Source: Glutamicibacter sp. B1 (GTDB lineage Bacteria > Actinomycetota > Actinomycetes > Actinomycetales > Micrococcaceae). Taken from it: a DNA stretch of 64,000 nt. Under the pieces are notes generated by a model. That model worked only from the letters and a program-made list of their open reading frames with translations. It had not been told where the DNA came from and did not search any database. How positions within the stretch are numbered: position 1 is the stretch's first letter; each line of letters opens with the position of its first letter. The translations under genes and the position numbers were made by a program. Location of the stretch: positions 1,116,001 to 1,180,000 of the forward strand of contig NZ_CP125942.1 in the NCBI RefSeq assembly GCF_039602135.1, read 5' to 3'. Below, one piece after another: positions 19,565-29,418 of this stretch.

Positions 19565-20524
19565 ATGAGCGCAACCCGCCACTTTTTGACCGATCTGGAT
19601 TTCACCCCCGACGAGCAGTCCAAGGTGCTCGATCTGGCCGCCAAGATGAAGGCCGACAAGTACGGTTTCACCCCGTTCGCCGGCCCACAAACCGTCGCGG
19701 TCTTCTTCGACAAAACTTCCACCCGCACCCGCGTTTCCTTCCACGCCGGCATTGCCGAGCTGGGCGGATCACCACTGATCATCAACTCCGGTGAATCCCA
19801 GCTAGGCCATAAGGAGTCCATCTCAGACTCCGCGAAGGTGCTCGAACGCATGGTCTCCACCATCGTGTGGCGCACCTACGCCCAGTCCGGGCTGGAAGAA
19901 ATGGCTGCGAACTCTGCGGTGCCGGTGATCAATGCGCTCTCCGATGACTACCACCCGTGCCAGTTGATCGCCGATCTACTCACCGTGCGCGAGCACAAGG
20001 GAGCCACCGCCGGGCTGACCATGAGCTACCTGGGCGACGCGGCGAACAACATGGCCAACTCCTACCTGCTGGCCGGGGTCACCGCCGGAATGCACGTGCG
20101 CATTGCCGGCCCCGAAGGCTACCTGCCCGCCGAATCGATCGTCACCGCCGCCCAGGAACGCGCGAAGCTCACCGGGGGATCGGTCACCATCACCACCGAC
20201 GCCACCGCCGCGCTGAAGGATGCCGACGTGGTGGTCACCGATACCTGGGTCTCCATGGGGCAAGAAGATGAAAAGGAAGCACGCCTGAAGTTGTTCACCG
20301 ATTACTCGGTGACCAGCGAGGCGATGAAGCTGGCCAAGGAGGATGCGATCGTGCTGCACTGCCTGCCGGCCTACCGCGGCTACGAAATCGATGCCGAGGT
20401 GATCGACGGGCCACAGTCGGTGGTCTTCGATGAGGCCGAAAACCGCGTGCACGCTCAAAAAGCCATCATGACCTGGCTGATGGTCGCCTCGGGCTTGGCC
20501 GAAGATCCGCGAGTGGAGCTCTAA
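19565..20524 (+). CDS. argF: Ornithine carbamoyltransferase
   Basis: 319 residues. Makes citrulline from ornithine and carbamoyl phosphate. Carbamoyl-phosphate site STRTR at 52-56 and ornithine/zinc-type site HCLPA at 265-269, both intact. AAAGGA lies upstream of the ATG. A 51-nt gap separates it from argD, and argR starts 1 nt after its stop. Confidence 0.97.
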   Translation: MSATRHFLTDLDFTPDEQSKVLDLAAKMKADKYGFTPFAGPQTVAVFFDKTSTRTRVSFHAGIAELGGSPLIINSGESQLGHKESISDSAKVLERMVSTIVWRTYAQSGLEEMAANSAVPVINALSDDYHPCQLIADLLTVREHKGATAGLTMSYLGDAANNMANSYLLAGVTAGMHVRIAGPEGYLPAESIVTAAQERAKLTGGSVTITTDATAALKDADVVVTDTWVSMGQEDEKEARLKLFTDYSVTSEAMKLAKEDAIVLHCLPAYRGYEIDAEVIDGPQSVVFDEAENRVHAQKAIMTWLMVASGLAEDPRVEL

Positions 20525-20525
20525 G

Positions 20526-21029
20526 ATGTCCAGCCAGCCAAGTACCAAAACTGCCCGGCAGGCCCGCATTCGAGCCTTTTTGGGAAATAATTCGGTCAAG
20601 TCCCAGGCCGAGTTGCTCGGGTTGCTCAAAGACGACGGTCTTGAAGTCACCCAGGCCACGCTCTCTCGGGACCTGGTGGAAATTGGCGCGGTGCGTATCC
20701 GCGACCATTCCGGTCAGCTGATCTACGCGGTGCGCCAGGAAGGTGGGGATCGCTCCCCGCAGACCGCCATCACCCAGGAAGTGCTCGACGCGCGACTGGC
20801 GAAGATCTGTGCCGAACAGCTGGTCACCGCCGAAGCCTCCGGGAACATCGTGGTGCTGCGTACCCCGCCGGGCGCGGCGAACCTGCTGGCCCTGGCCATC
20901 GACCACTCGCAGATGCCCTCGATCCTAGGCTGCATCGCGGGGGATGACACCATCATGGTGACCACCCGTGACGTTGCCGGTGGCGCAGAAGTCGCCGCCC
21001 GCTTCCTGCAATTGGCCGAACCGCGCTAG
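20526..21029 (+). CDS. argR: Arginine repressor
   Basis: 167 residues. N-terminal winged helix (SQAELLGLLKDDG and VTQATLSRDLVEIGAVR), then a C-terminal hexamerisation/arginine-binding domain with NIVVLRTPPGAANLLALAID and GCIAGDDTIMV (the GDDT residues contact arginine). It represses the arg genes when arginine is abundant; ARG-box-like sites lie before argC and argH. Last gene of argCJBDFR; a strong hairpin follows. Confidence 0.97.
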   Translation: MSSQPSTKTARQARIRAFLGNNSVKSQAELLGLLKDDGLEVTQATLSRDLVEIGAVRIRDHSGQLIYAVRQEGGDRSPQTAITQEVLDARLAKICAEQLVTAEASGNIVVLRTPPGAANLLALAIDHSQMPSILGCIAGDDTIMVTTRDVAGGAEVAARFLQLAEPR

Positions 21030-21054
21030 CACCCGCCTCCGGCCCCGCGCTTAT

Positions 21055-21095
21055 CCGCCACGCACTTATCCACAGTGCGTGGCGGTGTGCTGTTT
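21055..21095 (+). terminator. Terminator of argCJBDFR
   Basis: Perfect 11-bp stem (21055-21065 with 21075-21085, CCGCCACGCAC) with a 9-nt loop, followed by TGTGCTGTTT. It separates the arg operon from the DUF222 gene. Confidence 0.8.
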
Positions 21096-21125
21096 AACCG
21101 GTCGAATCCGCCGCACTATCGACCC

Positions 21126-22925
21126 ATGGATCTATTGCAGCTCTCGCACCGGCTCACCGAGCTGGCCACCGACGTGGCCCAACGCGCCGGTCAGCGCCCG
21201 GACCTGAACGCGTCAGAGCTGACCGCGCCGGAACTACTGCACGCTCAATCCCTCTGCCTGCAACTGCTGAATCAACTGTCCGCCCAGGCCGAGCACCTGA
21301 ATGATCCGCGAGCCGCGCTGGCCTATGCCCATTTCGCGCAGGCTTTTAGCTACCAAGCCACCCGTTCGAACATCATCGCCGCCAGCCTGGTTGAAACCAC
21401 CGCCGCGCACGGCCTGGATCTGGATGAATTTGACGATCTGCACGCTGGTCGCACCGACTTCAGCGCAGAACCACGCTTCGCCGCCGGCCGCACGGTCTAT
21501 CAAGACGCTGCCAGTGTGCTCTCCAACCTGCTGGATATGAACTATTTTGAGGCCGCACGCCGGGTGAAGGATGCGCATTTGCTTCACGCACGACGCGATC
21601 AGAACTCTGCGCCCTGCGCCCCGCGCTTCGGGCTCTTGGCCGAACATTTTGCCACCGGCGCGCAACCATCGCCGGAGGATGATGCTCCAACTGACGTTTC
21701 GGCTTCTTCATCCGATTCCGCATCCGCGCCGTGGAGTCCACCAGACCTGCACTACCTGCGCGACCCACGTGAAGTGCTCAAAGCCGCGCGAGCCTTAGAT
21801 AGGTTCGAACCCGAAGACACCACCTTTGACGGCCTGCCGACCACGGCCACCGCTACCGGGCCCGACGGCGTACTACTTGAAGAACACGCCAGCGAAATGC
21901 TGCTTGAACCCTCGGTGCGCAGCCGGCAAAAGCACCTGAACACCCTCATTAAGGAATACAAGGACCTGCACCAGGAGACTCAAACACCAGCACTGGGGCT
22001 TTTCCGAGGCAAGGTCATCAACGGTGTCCACGAATTTATCGTTCGCGTAACTTCCCTGGATGCCGAACTGTGGAACTCGCTCATCGCTCAGGCCGATAAC
22101 AAGCGCACCCAAGCCGGAGCAGCTGCCCGCCAAACGGAGCAAAACTCCCAGCCCGAAGCATCCGATCAGGCCGGACAATCCGAACAAACTTCTGCAGCAA
22201 CCGCAGAGCAAGATACCGCAGAGGTCGAACCTCAGGTCGACGAACTCTGGCACAGCGATCAGCCGATTCCTGAGTGGGCGCGCGGAGCACAAACACCTGC
22301 CGACCCCGCAGCTGCCTCCGATGAAGCAGCTTCGGGAGGACCCGCACCAACGATGCCAAGCAACTGCACCGTGGCTCAGCGGAGAATGAACGCGCTCAAC
22401 GCGGTACTACGCAATATCGATCCGGAAAATAGCACAAAACGCATCACTCCGGAAATTGTGGTGCATGCCAGCTATCAAGACCTGGCCGATCTGGGCTCGC
22501 TGAGCGGTGTCACCGCGCACGGGGTGAAACTCTCCGCGGGCGAACTACGCATCATGCTATGCGAAGCGAAAGTCTTAAGCCCGATCTACAACGCCGATGG
22601 GGTCATCATGGACATCGGTCGAGACGCCCGGCTCTTCCCACGCTGGATGAAGCTGGCCGCTCGTGACCGAGACGGTGGCTGTTTGGTCCCCGGTTGTACC
22701 GAGGAGCCAGCACTACTGGACTACCACCACTTCAAACCCTGGTCCAAAGGCGGGCATACGCGCCTGCAGGATTGCTGTCCGTTGTGTAGGAGTCATCACG
22801 TGATGGTCCATAACGGGTATTTAAGGCTTGTGAAGGTCAAGGGATTGCCCTACGTCATACTGCCCAAGCATCTCGACCCCGATCAGCAACCGCGGCGCAA
22901 TACCTACTTCTCCCGCGCCGGATAG
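21126..22925 (+). CDS. DUF222 / HNH endonuclease domain protein
   Basis: 599 residues if started at ATG 21126; the earlier GTG lies inside the terminator hairpin and is unlikely. An N-terminal alpha-helical DUF222 region (about 1-300) is followed by a Glu/Gln/Ala-rich low-complexity linker (about 335-430) and a C-terminal HNH domain (about 513-570) with CLVPGC, LDYHHFKPWSKGG and CCPLCRSHH, so zinc-coordinating cysteines and catalytic histidines are present. This actinobacterial family (13E12-like) is often multicopy; its function is unknown, nuclease or mobile-element-related. It sits where argG is expected in related genomes. Confidence 0.9.
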   Translation: MDLLQLSHRLTELATDVAQRAGQRPDLNASELTAPELLHAQSLCLQLLNQLSAQAEHLNDPRAALAYAHFAQAFSYQATRSNIIAASLVETTAAHGLDLDEFDDLHAGRTDFSAEPRFAAGRTVYQDAASVLSNLLDMNYFEAARRVKDAHLLHARRDQNSAPCAPRFGLLAEHFATGAQPSPEDDAPTDVSASSSDSASAPWSPPDLHYLRDPREVLKAARALDRFEPEDTTFDGLPTTATATGPDGVLLEEHASEMLLEPSVRSRQKHLNTLIKEYKDLHQETQTPALGLFRGKVINGVHEFIVRVTSLDAELWNSLIAQADNKRTQAGAAARQTEQNSQPEASDQAGQSEQTSAATAEQDTAEVEPQVDELWHSDQPIPEWARGAQTPADPAAASDEAASGGPAPTMPSNCTVAQRRMNALNAVLRNIDPENSTKRITPEIVVHASYQDLADLGSLSGVTAHGVKLSAGELRIMLCEAKVLSPIYNADGVIMDIGRDARLFPRWMKLAARDRDGGCLVPGCTEEPALLDYHHFKPWSKGGHTRLQDCCPLCRSHHVMVHNGYLRLVKVKGLPYVILPKHLDPDQQPRRNTYFSRAG

Positions 22926-23004
22926 CACGCCACCTTTTTTGAGCGCACGCGTTTGACTGCACGCGCTGACTAACTTCCGCACGGCATCACACTGTCTGGA
23001 GGCA

Positions 23005-23044
23005 GAAAATTGCCGCGCCCGTTCTTGATGAAGGGGCGCGGCAA
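23005..23044 (-). terminator. Terminator between convergent DUF222 and macro-domain genes
   Basis: Perfect 11-bp GC-rich stem (23010-23020 with 23034-23044, TTGCCGCGCCC) and 13-nt loop. On the minus strand it is followed by ATTTTC, so it mainly serves the macro-domain gene but may act in both directions. Confidence 0.75.
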
Positions 23045-23070
23045 CATTTGTGTCTAGAGCATTCCGAACA

Positions 23071-23622
23071 TCAGGCCGCCACTTCTTCAATGGCGTCTAG
23101 ATCAAAGGCCCGCTCGAAAGCGGCCTGAACTTCATCGGTGTGCGCGACCAACACAATTTTGTGGATCGGCGAAATATGCTTGTTGGTGTCGATCCACCGT
23201 TCAATGGCTTCATGAGCAATGTCGGCCACCTGCTGTGGATCCCAGCCGAAAGCCCCGGCCCCGATTGCGGGGAACGCGATCGAATGCGCATCATGACGTG
23301 CAGCCACGTACAGCGAGTTCACAAAGCAATCGCCGAGAATTTTTGGGTTCGGCTTGATCAGCGCCAGATTAGGTGCGGCCGTATGGATGACCCATTTCGC
23401 GTCCAAGGCCCCGGCCTTCGTTGCCACAGCAATTCCCGAGGGGATACCGTCCGGATAGCGCTGTGCACGAACTTCGCGGCAGGCAGCCAACAGGCTAGGG
23501 CCAGCTGCTTCATGAATCGCTCCGTCAACACCGCCACCGCCGAGCAATGAAGGATTTGCGGCGTTCACAATGGCATCAACGTGCAGGGTGGTGATGTCAC
23601 CCCGGTACAACTGGATTTCCAT
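23071..23622 (-). CDS. Macro domain protein, O-acetyl-ADP-ribose deacetylase type
   Basis: 183 residues. MacroD-type fold that binds ADP-ribose and usually removes O-acetyl or ADP-ribosyl groups. Signatures: VDAIVNAANPSLLGGGGVDG (15-34) with the catalytic/binding Asn and Asp, GIAVATKAGALDAKWVIHTA, and AFPAIGAGAFGW near the phosphate loop. GGAGGT lies 7 nt upstream of the ATG. No DraT/sirtuin partner is adjacent, so the natural substrate is not indicated. Convergent with the DUF222 gene; divergent from argH. Confidence 0.93.
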   Translation of the reverse strand: MEIQLYRGDITTLHVDAIVNAANPSLLGGGGVDGAIHEAAGPSLLAACREVRAQRYPDGIPSGIAVATKAGALDAKWVIHTAAPNLALIKPNPKILGDCFVNSLYVAARHDAHSIAFPAIGAGAFGWDPQQVADIAHEAIERWIDTNKHISPIHKIVLVAHTDEVQAAFERAFDLDAIEEVAA

Positions 23623-23737
23623 TTCGTACCTCCGAAGTTAGATCCGATTCGGTTATGGCAACACCATACGCCCGGGTGCTGTGGACTGGAAGAGGTTAAA
23701 CATCGAGTTTCCTGCGTGTCGCAGTGGAAAGAAAAAA

Positions 23738-25255
<1,518 letters not shown>

Positions 25256-25284
25256 ACACTACTTCGGGCGCTTCGCCTGAGCTT

Positions 25285-25326
25285 AGCGGCCATCGTGCAA
25301 AGACTTTTGTGCGGTGGCCGCTTGCT
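25285..25326 (+). terminator. Terminator of argH
   Basis: Long imperfect stem: AGCGGCCA (25285-25292) pairs with TGGCCGCT (25315-25322), extended inward through wobble pairs. Followed by TGCTTA. Confidence 0.65.
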
Positions 25327-25346
25327 TATTACCCGACCACCCACGC

Positions 25347-25359
25347 TAAAGTGTGTCCT
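25347..25359 (+). promoter_or_regulatory. -10 element of a leaderless gene
   Basis: TAAAGT (25347-25352) is 7 nt before ATG 25360, with no Shine-Dalgarno sequence between. Supports a leaderless mRNA and fixes this start codon. Confidence 0.65.
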
Positions 25360-26100
25360 ATGGCACAACTTCTGGCTCCCGCGGACCTCATTGCACAAGT
25401 CACCACTGCATTGGACGAACTTTCTGATCAGCTGCGCGAGCTGGCGCTAGCCGATTATTCCAAGCCCAGCTCATTGCCGGGATGGAACACGGCTCAGCTC
25501 GTTGCCCATCTGGCGTCCTTTGCCAAGGCTGCAGTGCGTCAATTTGACAGCGCCGGGCAGCAAGAATTGCCGCCGATGTACGACGGGGGAGCCGAGGGGC
25601 GGATCGAAGCTATCAACATGACAGCGTTGATGCGCCCCGAGTCTTTACAAGCTTTAGCCCTCGATGCTCTGAGCCAACTGCGCTTGACGCTACCGTCTGC
25701 ACAACAGAAATGGGACGCTGCTGTGGGCTATCGTCCGGGAGCGCAAGTGGCCGACTTGGTGTACGCGACCTGGCGAGAAATGCTCATCCACGCCACCGAT
25801 CTGGATCATATGGTGCGCCCTGCAGCCTCGTGGCCTGCTGAATTTTGCGCTCACCTGTTCCGGGCGCTTGAAGCCCGCGTGCCTCAAAGCATGCGTCTGG
25901 TTCTGCAACCTCATGGTAAACCCCGGATTGTCTTGGGCGAAGGGGAGAAATCCTGGGTGCTTTCGGGGACCGATTTCGATCTGGCGGCCTGGCTCGCAGG
26001 TCGAGAAATGCCAGGTTCAATCCGCGTCACGGCCGCGGCCGACGGGGCTGCCGATCCAGAATTATTACCTTGGCCCAGCGACCGACTGATGCAACGTTAA
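25360..26100 (+). CDS. Mycothiol-dependent maleylpyruvate isomerase family protein (DinB-like)
   Basis: 246 residues. N-terminal MDMPI/DinB-like four-helix domain with the family pattern SSLPGWNTAQLVAHLA, and REMLIHATDLD with the metal-binding His. A C-terminal SCP2-like segment follows (RLVLQPHG to LAAWLAG). Family members use mycothiol, the actinobacterial thiol, for isomerisation or conjugation; the exact substrate is unknown. Start chosen from the leaderless promoter just upstream; an earlier in-frame codon at 25309 overlaps the argH terminator and is unlikely. Confidence 0.85.
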   Translation: MAQLLAPADLIAQVTTALDELSDQLRELALADYSKPSSLPGWNTAQLVAHLASFAKAAVRQFDSAGQQELPPMYDGGAEGRIEAINMTALMRPESLQALALDALSQLRLTLPSAQQKWDAAVGYRPGAQVADLVYATWREMLIHATDLDHMVRPAASWPAEFCAHLFRALEARVPQSMRLVLQPHGKPRIVLGEGEKSWVLSGTDFDLAAWLAGREMPGSIRVTAAADGAADPELLPWPSDRLMQR

Positions 26101-26192
26101 CCACTCGATTGCATGAGCTGGACTCAAAGTGTGCTCATGATTATGCACTCTGACGCATCATCTGCGGCGCAAAAGGACTAAAATTGCTAGGC

Positions 26193-26732
26193 GTGACTAC
26201 TTCTGAGAACATTAGCGACCTGCTGGACCGACTAAGCAAGATCGTCCCGGACTACCCACAGCCCGGAATCTCCTTCAAGGACCTGACTCCGGTCTTCGCC
26301 GATCCGGTGGGTTTGCGTCGCATGGTGGATGAACTGATCGCTCCTTTTGAAGGACAGTTCGATATTGTCGCCGGTCTTGAAGCCCGCGGGTTCGTCCTGG
26401 CTGCGGCCGCGGCCTACGCTTCGGGCAAGGGCATGCTGACTATCCGCAAAGCCGGCAAGCTACCGCGCGAGGTGTACCGCGATGAGTACACCCTCGAATA
26501 TGGCACCAGCTGCCTCGAAGTGCATAAAGACGAAATCGCTCCCGGAACCCGGGTACTGATCCTCGACGACGTTTTGGCCACCGGCGGAACCGTGGGTTCA
26601 TCGGTACGTTTGATCGAAAAGACCGGCGCCACCGTCGCTGGGATCGGCGTGGTGCTAGAGCTCGACGGCCTGGACGGTCGCGGCAAGCTAGAAGGCCACC
26701 GCGTGCATTCACTGCAGGTCGTACACTCCTAA
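26193..26732 (+). CDS. apt: Adenine phosphoribosyltransferase
   Basis: About 179 residues. Salvages adenine to AMP with PRPP. PRPP loop VLILDDVLATGGT, N-terminal FKDLTPVF and VAGLEARGFVL, and the flexible loop RKAGKLPREVYRDEY are all typical of Apt. Start uncertain: GTG 26193 is 8 nt after a TAAAAT hexamer (26179-26184), so it may be leaderless; a TTG at 26184 preceded by AAAGGA would add three residues. In many actinobacteria apt is next to relA; here it is followed by helD. Confidence 0.93.
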   Translation: MTTSENISDLLDRLSKIVPDYPQPGISFKDLTPVFADPVGLRRMVDELIAPFEGQFDIVAGLEARGFVLAAAAAYASGKGMLTIRKAGKLPREVYRDEYTLEYGTSCLEVHKDEIAPGTRVLILDDVLATGGTVGSSVRLIEKTGATVAGIGVVLELDGLDGRGKLEGHRVHSLQVVHS

Positions 26733-26983
26733 AACTAGTGCCGAACCCGGTAATAGTGCGCAGTGTTTCACGCCTCTGGCGAACAACCTGCGACCACGAG
26801 TGGAACACGGAACGAACATTCCTCGACCCAGTGGCGCACAATGGGCGAGCAACAGGCTGAAGTCAGGCCAACCGCCGGTGTCTCAGGCTTAACTGCTCGG
26901 TGCGGGCGCGGTAGGTAGATTACCGGACAGCGATTAAAGGCGCGTATCATTATCTGTCCTGTGATTTTGCGCAGGAGCCGATT

Positions 26984-29257
26984 GTGAGCGCGAGGGGAAC
27001 TAGGTTGACCGAGACGATCGAACGCGACTTGTTAGCTGAATCCGAATATGTGGGGCGCTTGTATGAGCGTCTAGATGAGTTGCGCGCCGAAAAGGTTGAG
27101 CAGCTGGAACGTACCCGCGCCCAGGGGGCGATCGGAACCTTCCAGAATATGTCCGAACGTGATTCCTTCGCCACCCTCTACGAGGATAGGATCGCCCAAC
27201 TTGATGCGGTTCAGGACCGGCTGGTTTTTGGGCGACTCGATATGGGTGGGGCCGCCAAAGAGCAAGGTCCACGCTACATCGGGCGCATCGGCCTGTCCGA
27301 TGAGGACCTGAACCGCCTGATGATCGACTGGCGAGCCACCGAGGCCGCACCGTTCTACCAAGCCACCGCGCTGAACCCGCGTGGGGTGCGCCGTCGTCGC
27401 CACCTGATGCTCAAAGGCCGATCCGTGGCCGGGATCGAAGACGACGTGCTCGATGAAACCTGGCTGGATGAGGGGCATACCCATCACGGTGAGGGCGCCC
27501 TGATGGCTGCGCTGCGCGAAAAGCGCACCGGACGCATGGGCGATATTGTCGGCACCATTCAAGCCGAACAGGATGCCATCATCCGTGCCGAACTTCCCGG
27601 AGCGGTGGTCGTCCAAGGTGGTCCGGGTACCGGTAAAACGGCGGTGGCCCTGCACCGTGCGGCGTTTTTGCTCTACGAATACCGCGAACGGCTCAAAAAC
27701 GCCGGCGTGCTGATCGTCGGCCCGTCAAACTCTTTTATGCGCTATATCGAACGCGTGCTGCCATCCCTGGGCGAAACCGGCGTCGTGATGTCCTCGGTGG
27801 GCGAGCTGTACCACGGGGTGTACGCGGTGCCAGAAACCAACCGCACGGTGGCTCGGCTCAAGGGTCAACTTTCGATGGCCAAGGTTATCGCTAACGCGGT
27901 GCGCAATCGCCAGCGACTGATCCCCGAAGACCGGATCGTCGTGGTGGAGGGCACCCGCCTGACCGTGACCCCCAAAATGGTTAAAAATGCCCGCGAACGC
28001 GCCCGCCACACCCACAAGCCGTATAACGAAGCCCGCGAAACCTTCGTGAAAGTACTCGTGGGTGACCTAGCTGAACAGCTACGTCGCAAACTCGAAGAAT
28101 CTGCCGGGCAGTCTTCGACCACTGACCGCTCATATTTGCCGCAGGAAGTTCGTGAGTCCTACGACGTGCGCGTGCTGCTGAACCTGTGCTGGATGCCGCT
28201 GACCCCGCAACAACTGGTCGCCGAGCTCTTGGCCGCCCCGCACCTTTTGGCGGCCGCCGCCCCGCAGCTCAAAGAGTCTGAGCGTGACGCCCTGTACCGG
28301 CGCAGGACCGAGCCGTTCACCGAAGCTGATGTGCCCCTGCTTGATGAGGCGGCACAATTGCTCGGTGATTTCGCCGATCCGCACGCGGCGGCCCACACCG
28401 CGCAGTACGAGGCAGATGTCGAAAACGCTAAGGCTGCGTTGAACAACATGCACACCATGTTGGAAAACGCGGGGATCGACGGGGTCGTCACCGCCGAGCA
28501 GGTGGCCGGGGTGAACCAGGAAACAGCTGCTGTACTGACCTCCGCCGAACGCGCGGTCGCCGATCGTACCTGGGCGTACGGGCATATCGTCGTTGATGAA
28601 GCGCAGGAGCTTTCGCCCATGCAGTGGCGCCTATTGGTGCGTCGTTGCCCGATGAAGTCTTTCACCATTGTGGGCGATATTGCGCAGACCTCTGCGGCTT
28701 CGGGCGCCAGTAGCTGGGCCCAAGCCCTAGAACCCTTCTTTGGCGACCGTTTTGAGCTAGAAGAATTGACGGTCAATTACCGTACGCCGGCGCAGATCGC
28801 CGATGCTGCAGTTCGCGTAGCGCAGGCTGCCGGCTTGCGCATCACCACCCCGCAGGCGGTGCGCGAAGGGGATTGGCCACCGGTCATCACCAAAACTACG
28901 CCGGACAATCTAGAAGCAACGGTCCTTGAAACGCTGGCAACTGAGCTGGAATATTCAGCCGGTGGTCTGCAAGCGGTCATTGTTCCGCAACACGAGCTTG
29001 CCCGGATCCGTTCGGCGGTCACCGATGTCTATGGCGATCGTGTGGGAAGCGGTTCGGGCGGTATGAGCCAGGACATCGTGGTGATTTCCGCGCGCGAATC
29101 AAAGGGCTTGGAATTTGATGGTGTGCTGATTCTCGAACCGGCGGCCCTAGTTGCCGAAGTTGATGGTGGCGTGGGCGACTTGTATGTGGCCATGACGCGT
29201 ACCACCCAGCGGCTTCATGTGGTGCACAGCCAAGCGTTGCCACAGGGAATGAACTGA
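26984..29257 (+). CDS. helD: HelD-type UvrD/Rep superfamily helicase associated with RNA polymerase
   Basis: 757 residues. HelD recycles stalled RNA polymerase by inserting arms into the secondary and primary channels; some actinobacterial relatives (HelR) protect against rifamycins. N-terminal charged coiled coil (about 1-75, the secondary-channel arm), Walker A GGPGTGKTAVALHR at about 211, a split helicase domain with a long central insertion, motif II VDEAQELSPMQW at about 537, and C-terminal motifs (ARESKGLEFDGV, YVAMTRTTQRLHV). GTG start with AGGAG upstream. No rifamycin-associated element palindrome is seen, so I cannot say whether it is of the HelR type. Confidence 0.9.
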   Translation: MSARGTRLTETIERDLLAESEYVGRLYERLDELRAEKVEQLERTRAQGAIGTFQNMSERDSFATLYEDRIAQLDAVQDRLVFGRLDMGGAAKEQGPRYIGRIGLSDEDLNRLMIDWRATEAAPFYQATALNPRGVRRRRHLMLKGRSVAGIEDDVLDETWLDEGHTHHGEGALMAALREKRTGRMGDIVGTIQAEQDAIIRAELPGAVVVQGGPGTGKTAVALHRAAFLLYEYRERLKNAGVLIVGPSNSFMRYIERVLPSLGETGVVMSSVGELYHGVYAVPETNRTVARLKGQLSMAKVIANAVRNRQRLIPEDRIVVVEGTRLTVTPKMVKNARERARHTHKPYNEARETFVKVLVGDLAEQLRRKLEESAGQSSTTDRSYLPQEVRESYDVRVLLNLCWMPLTPQQLVAELLAAPHLLAAAAPQLKESERDALYRRRTEPFTEADVPLLDEAAQLLGDFADPHAAAHTAQYEADVENAKAALNNMHTMLENAGIDGVVTAEQVAGVNQETAAVLTSAERAVADRTWAYGHIVVDEAQELSPMQWRLLVRRCPMKSFTIVGDIAQTSAASGASSWAQALEPFFGDRFELEELTVNYRTPAQIADAAVRVAQAAGLRITTPQAVREGDWPPVITKTTPDNLEATVLETLATELEYSAGGLQAVIVPQHELARIRSAVTDVYGDRVGSGSGGMSQDIVVISARESKGLEFDGVLILEPAALVAEVDGGVGDLYVAMTRTTQRLHVVHSQALPQGMN

Positions 29258-29314
29258 ACACCCACATGTGACCAAGGGCTGAGACCGGTAACTGGAACTT
29301 GCCTAGGGCCACGG

Positions 29315-29418
29315 GATAATCTGGAAACTGCGCGCCGATGAGGCAACCCCAACTTTCGGCGCACCAGCAGATGCGTGTGAGCTGATCACACGTATTAGGG
29401 GCAGATCGAAGACAGAAA
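29315..29418 (+). promoter_or_regulatory. tyrS promoter and structured leader
   Basis: GATAAT (29315-29320) is a likely -10. The leader holds two hairpins: a 7-bp GCGCCGA/TCGGCGC stem and a perfect 7-bp CGTGTGA/TCACACG stem with a 5-nt loop, just before the start. I looked for the T-box consensus and did not find it. Confidence 0.45.

Noticed and set aside
21075-21125. Earlier start for the DUF222 protein
   Set aside because: The GTG lies in the 3' arm of the arg operon terminator hairpin; ATG 21126 begins the conserved part.
21126-22925. Insertion sequence or intein
   Set aside because: The HNH motif is within a DUF222 protein; no inverted repeats, target duplication or transposase were found around it.
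26733-26983. Rifamycin-associated element or tRNA upstream of helD
   Set aside because: No 19-bp RAE-like palindrome and no cloverleaf is visible.
29257-29418. T-box riboswitch before tyrS
   Set aside because: I could not find the conserved T-box sequence or an antiterminator/terminator switch.
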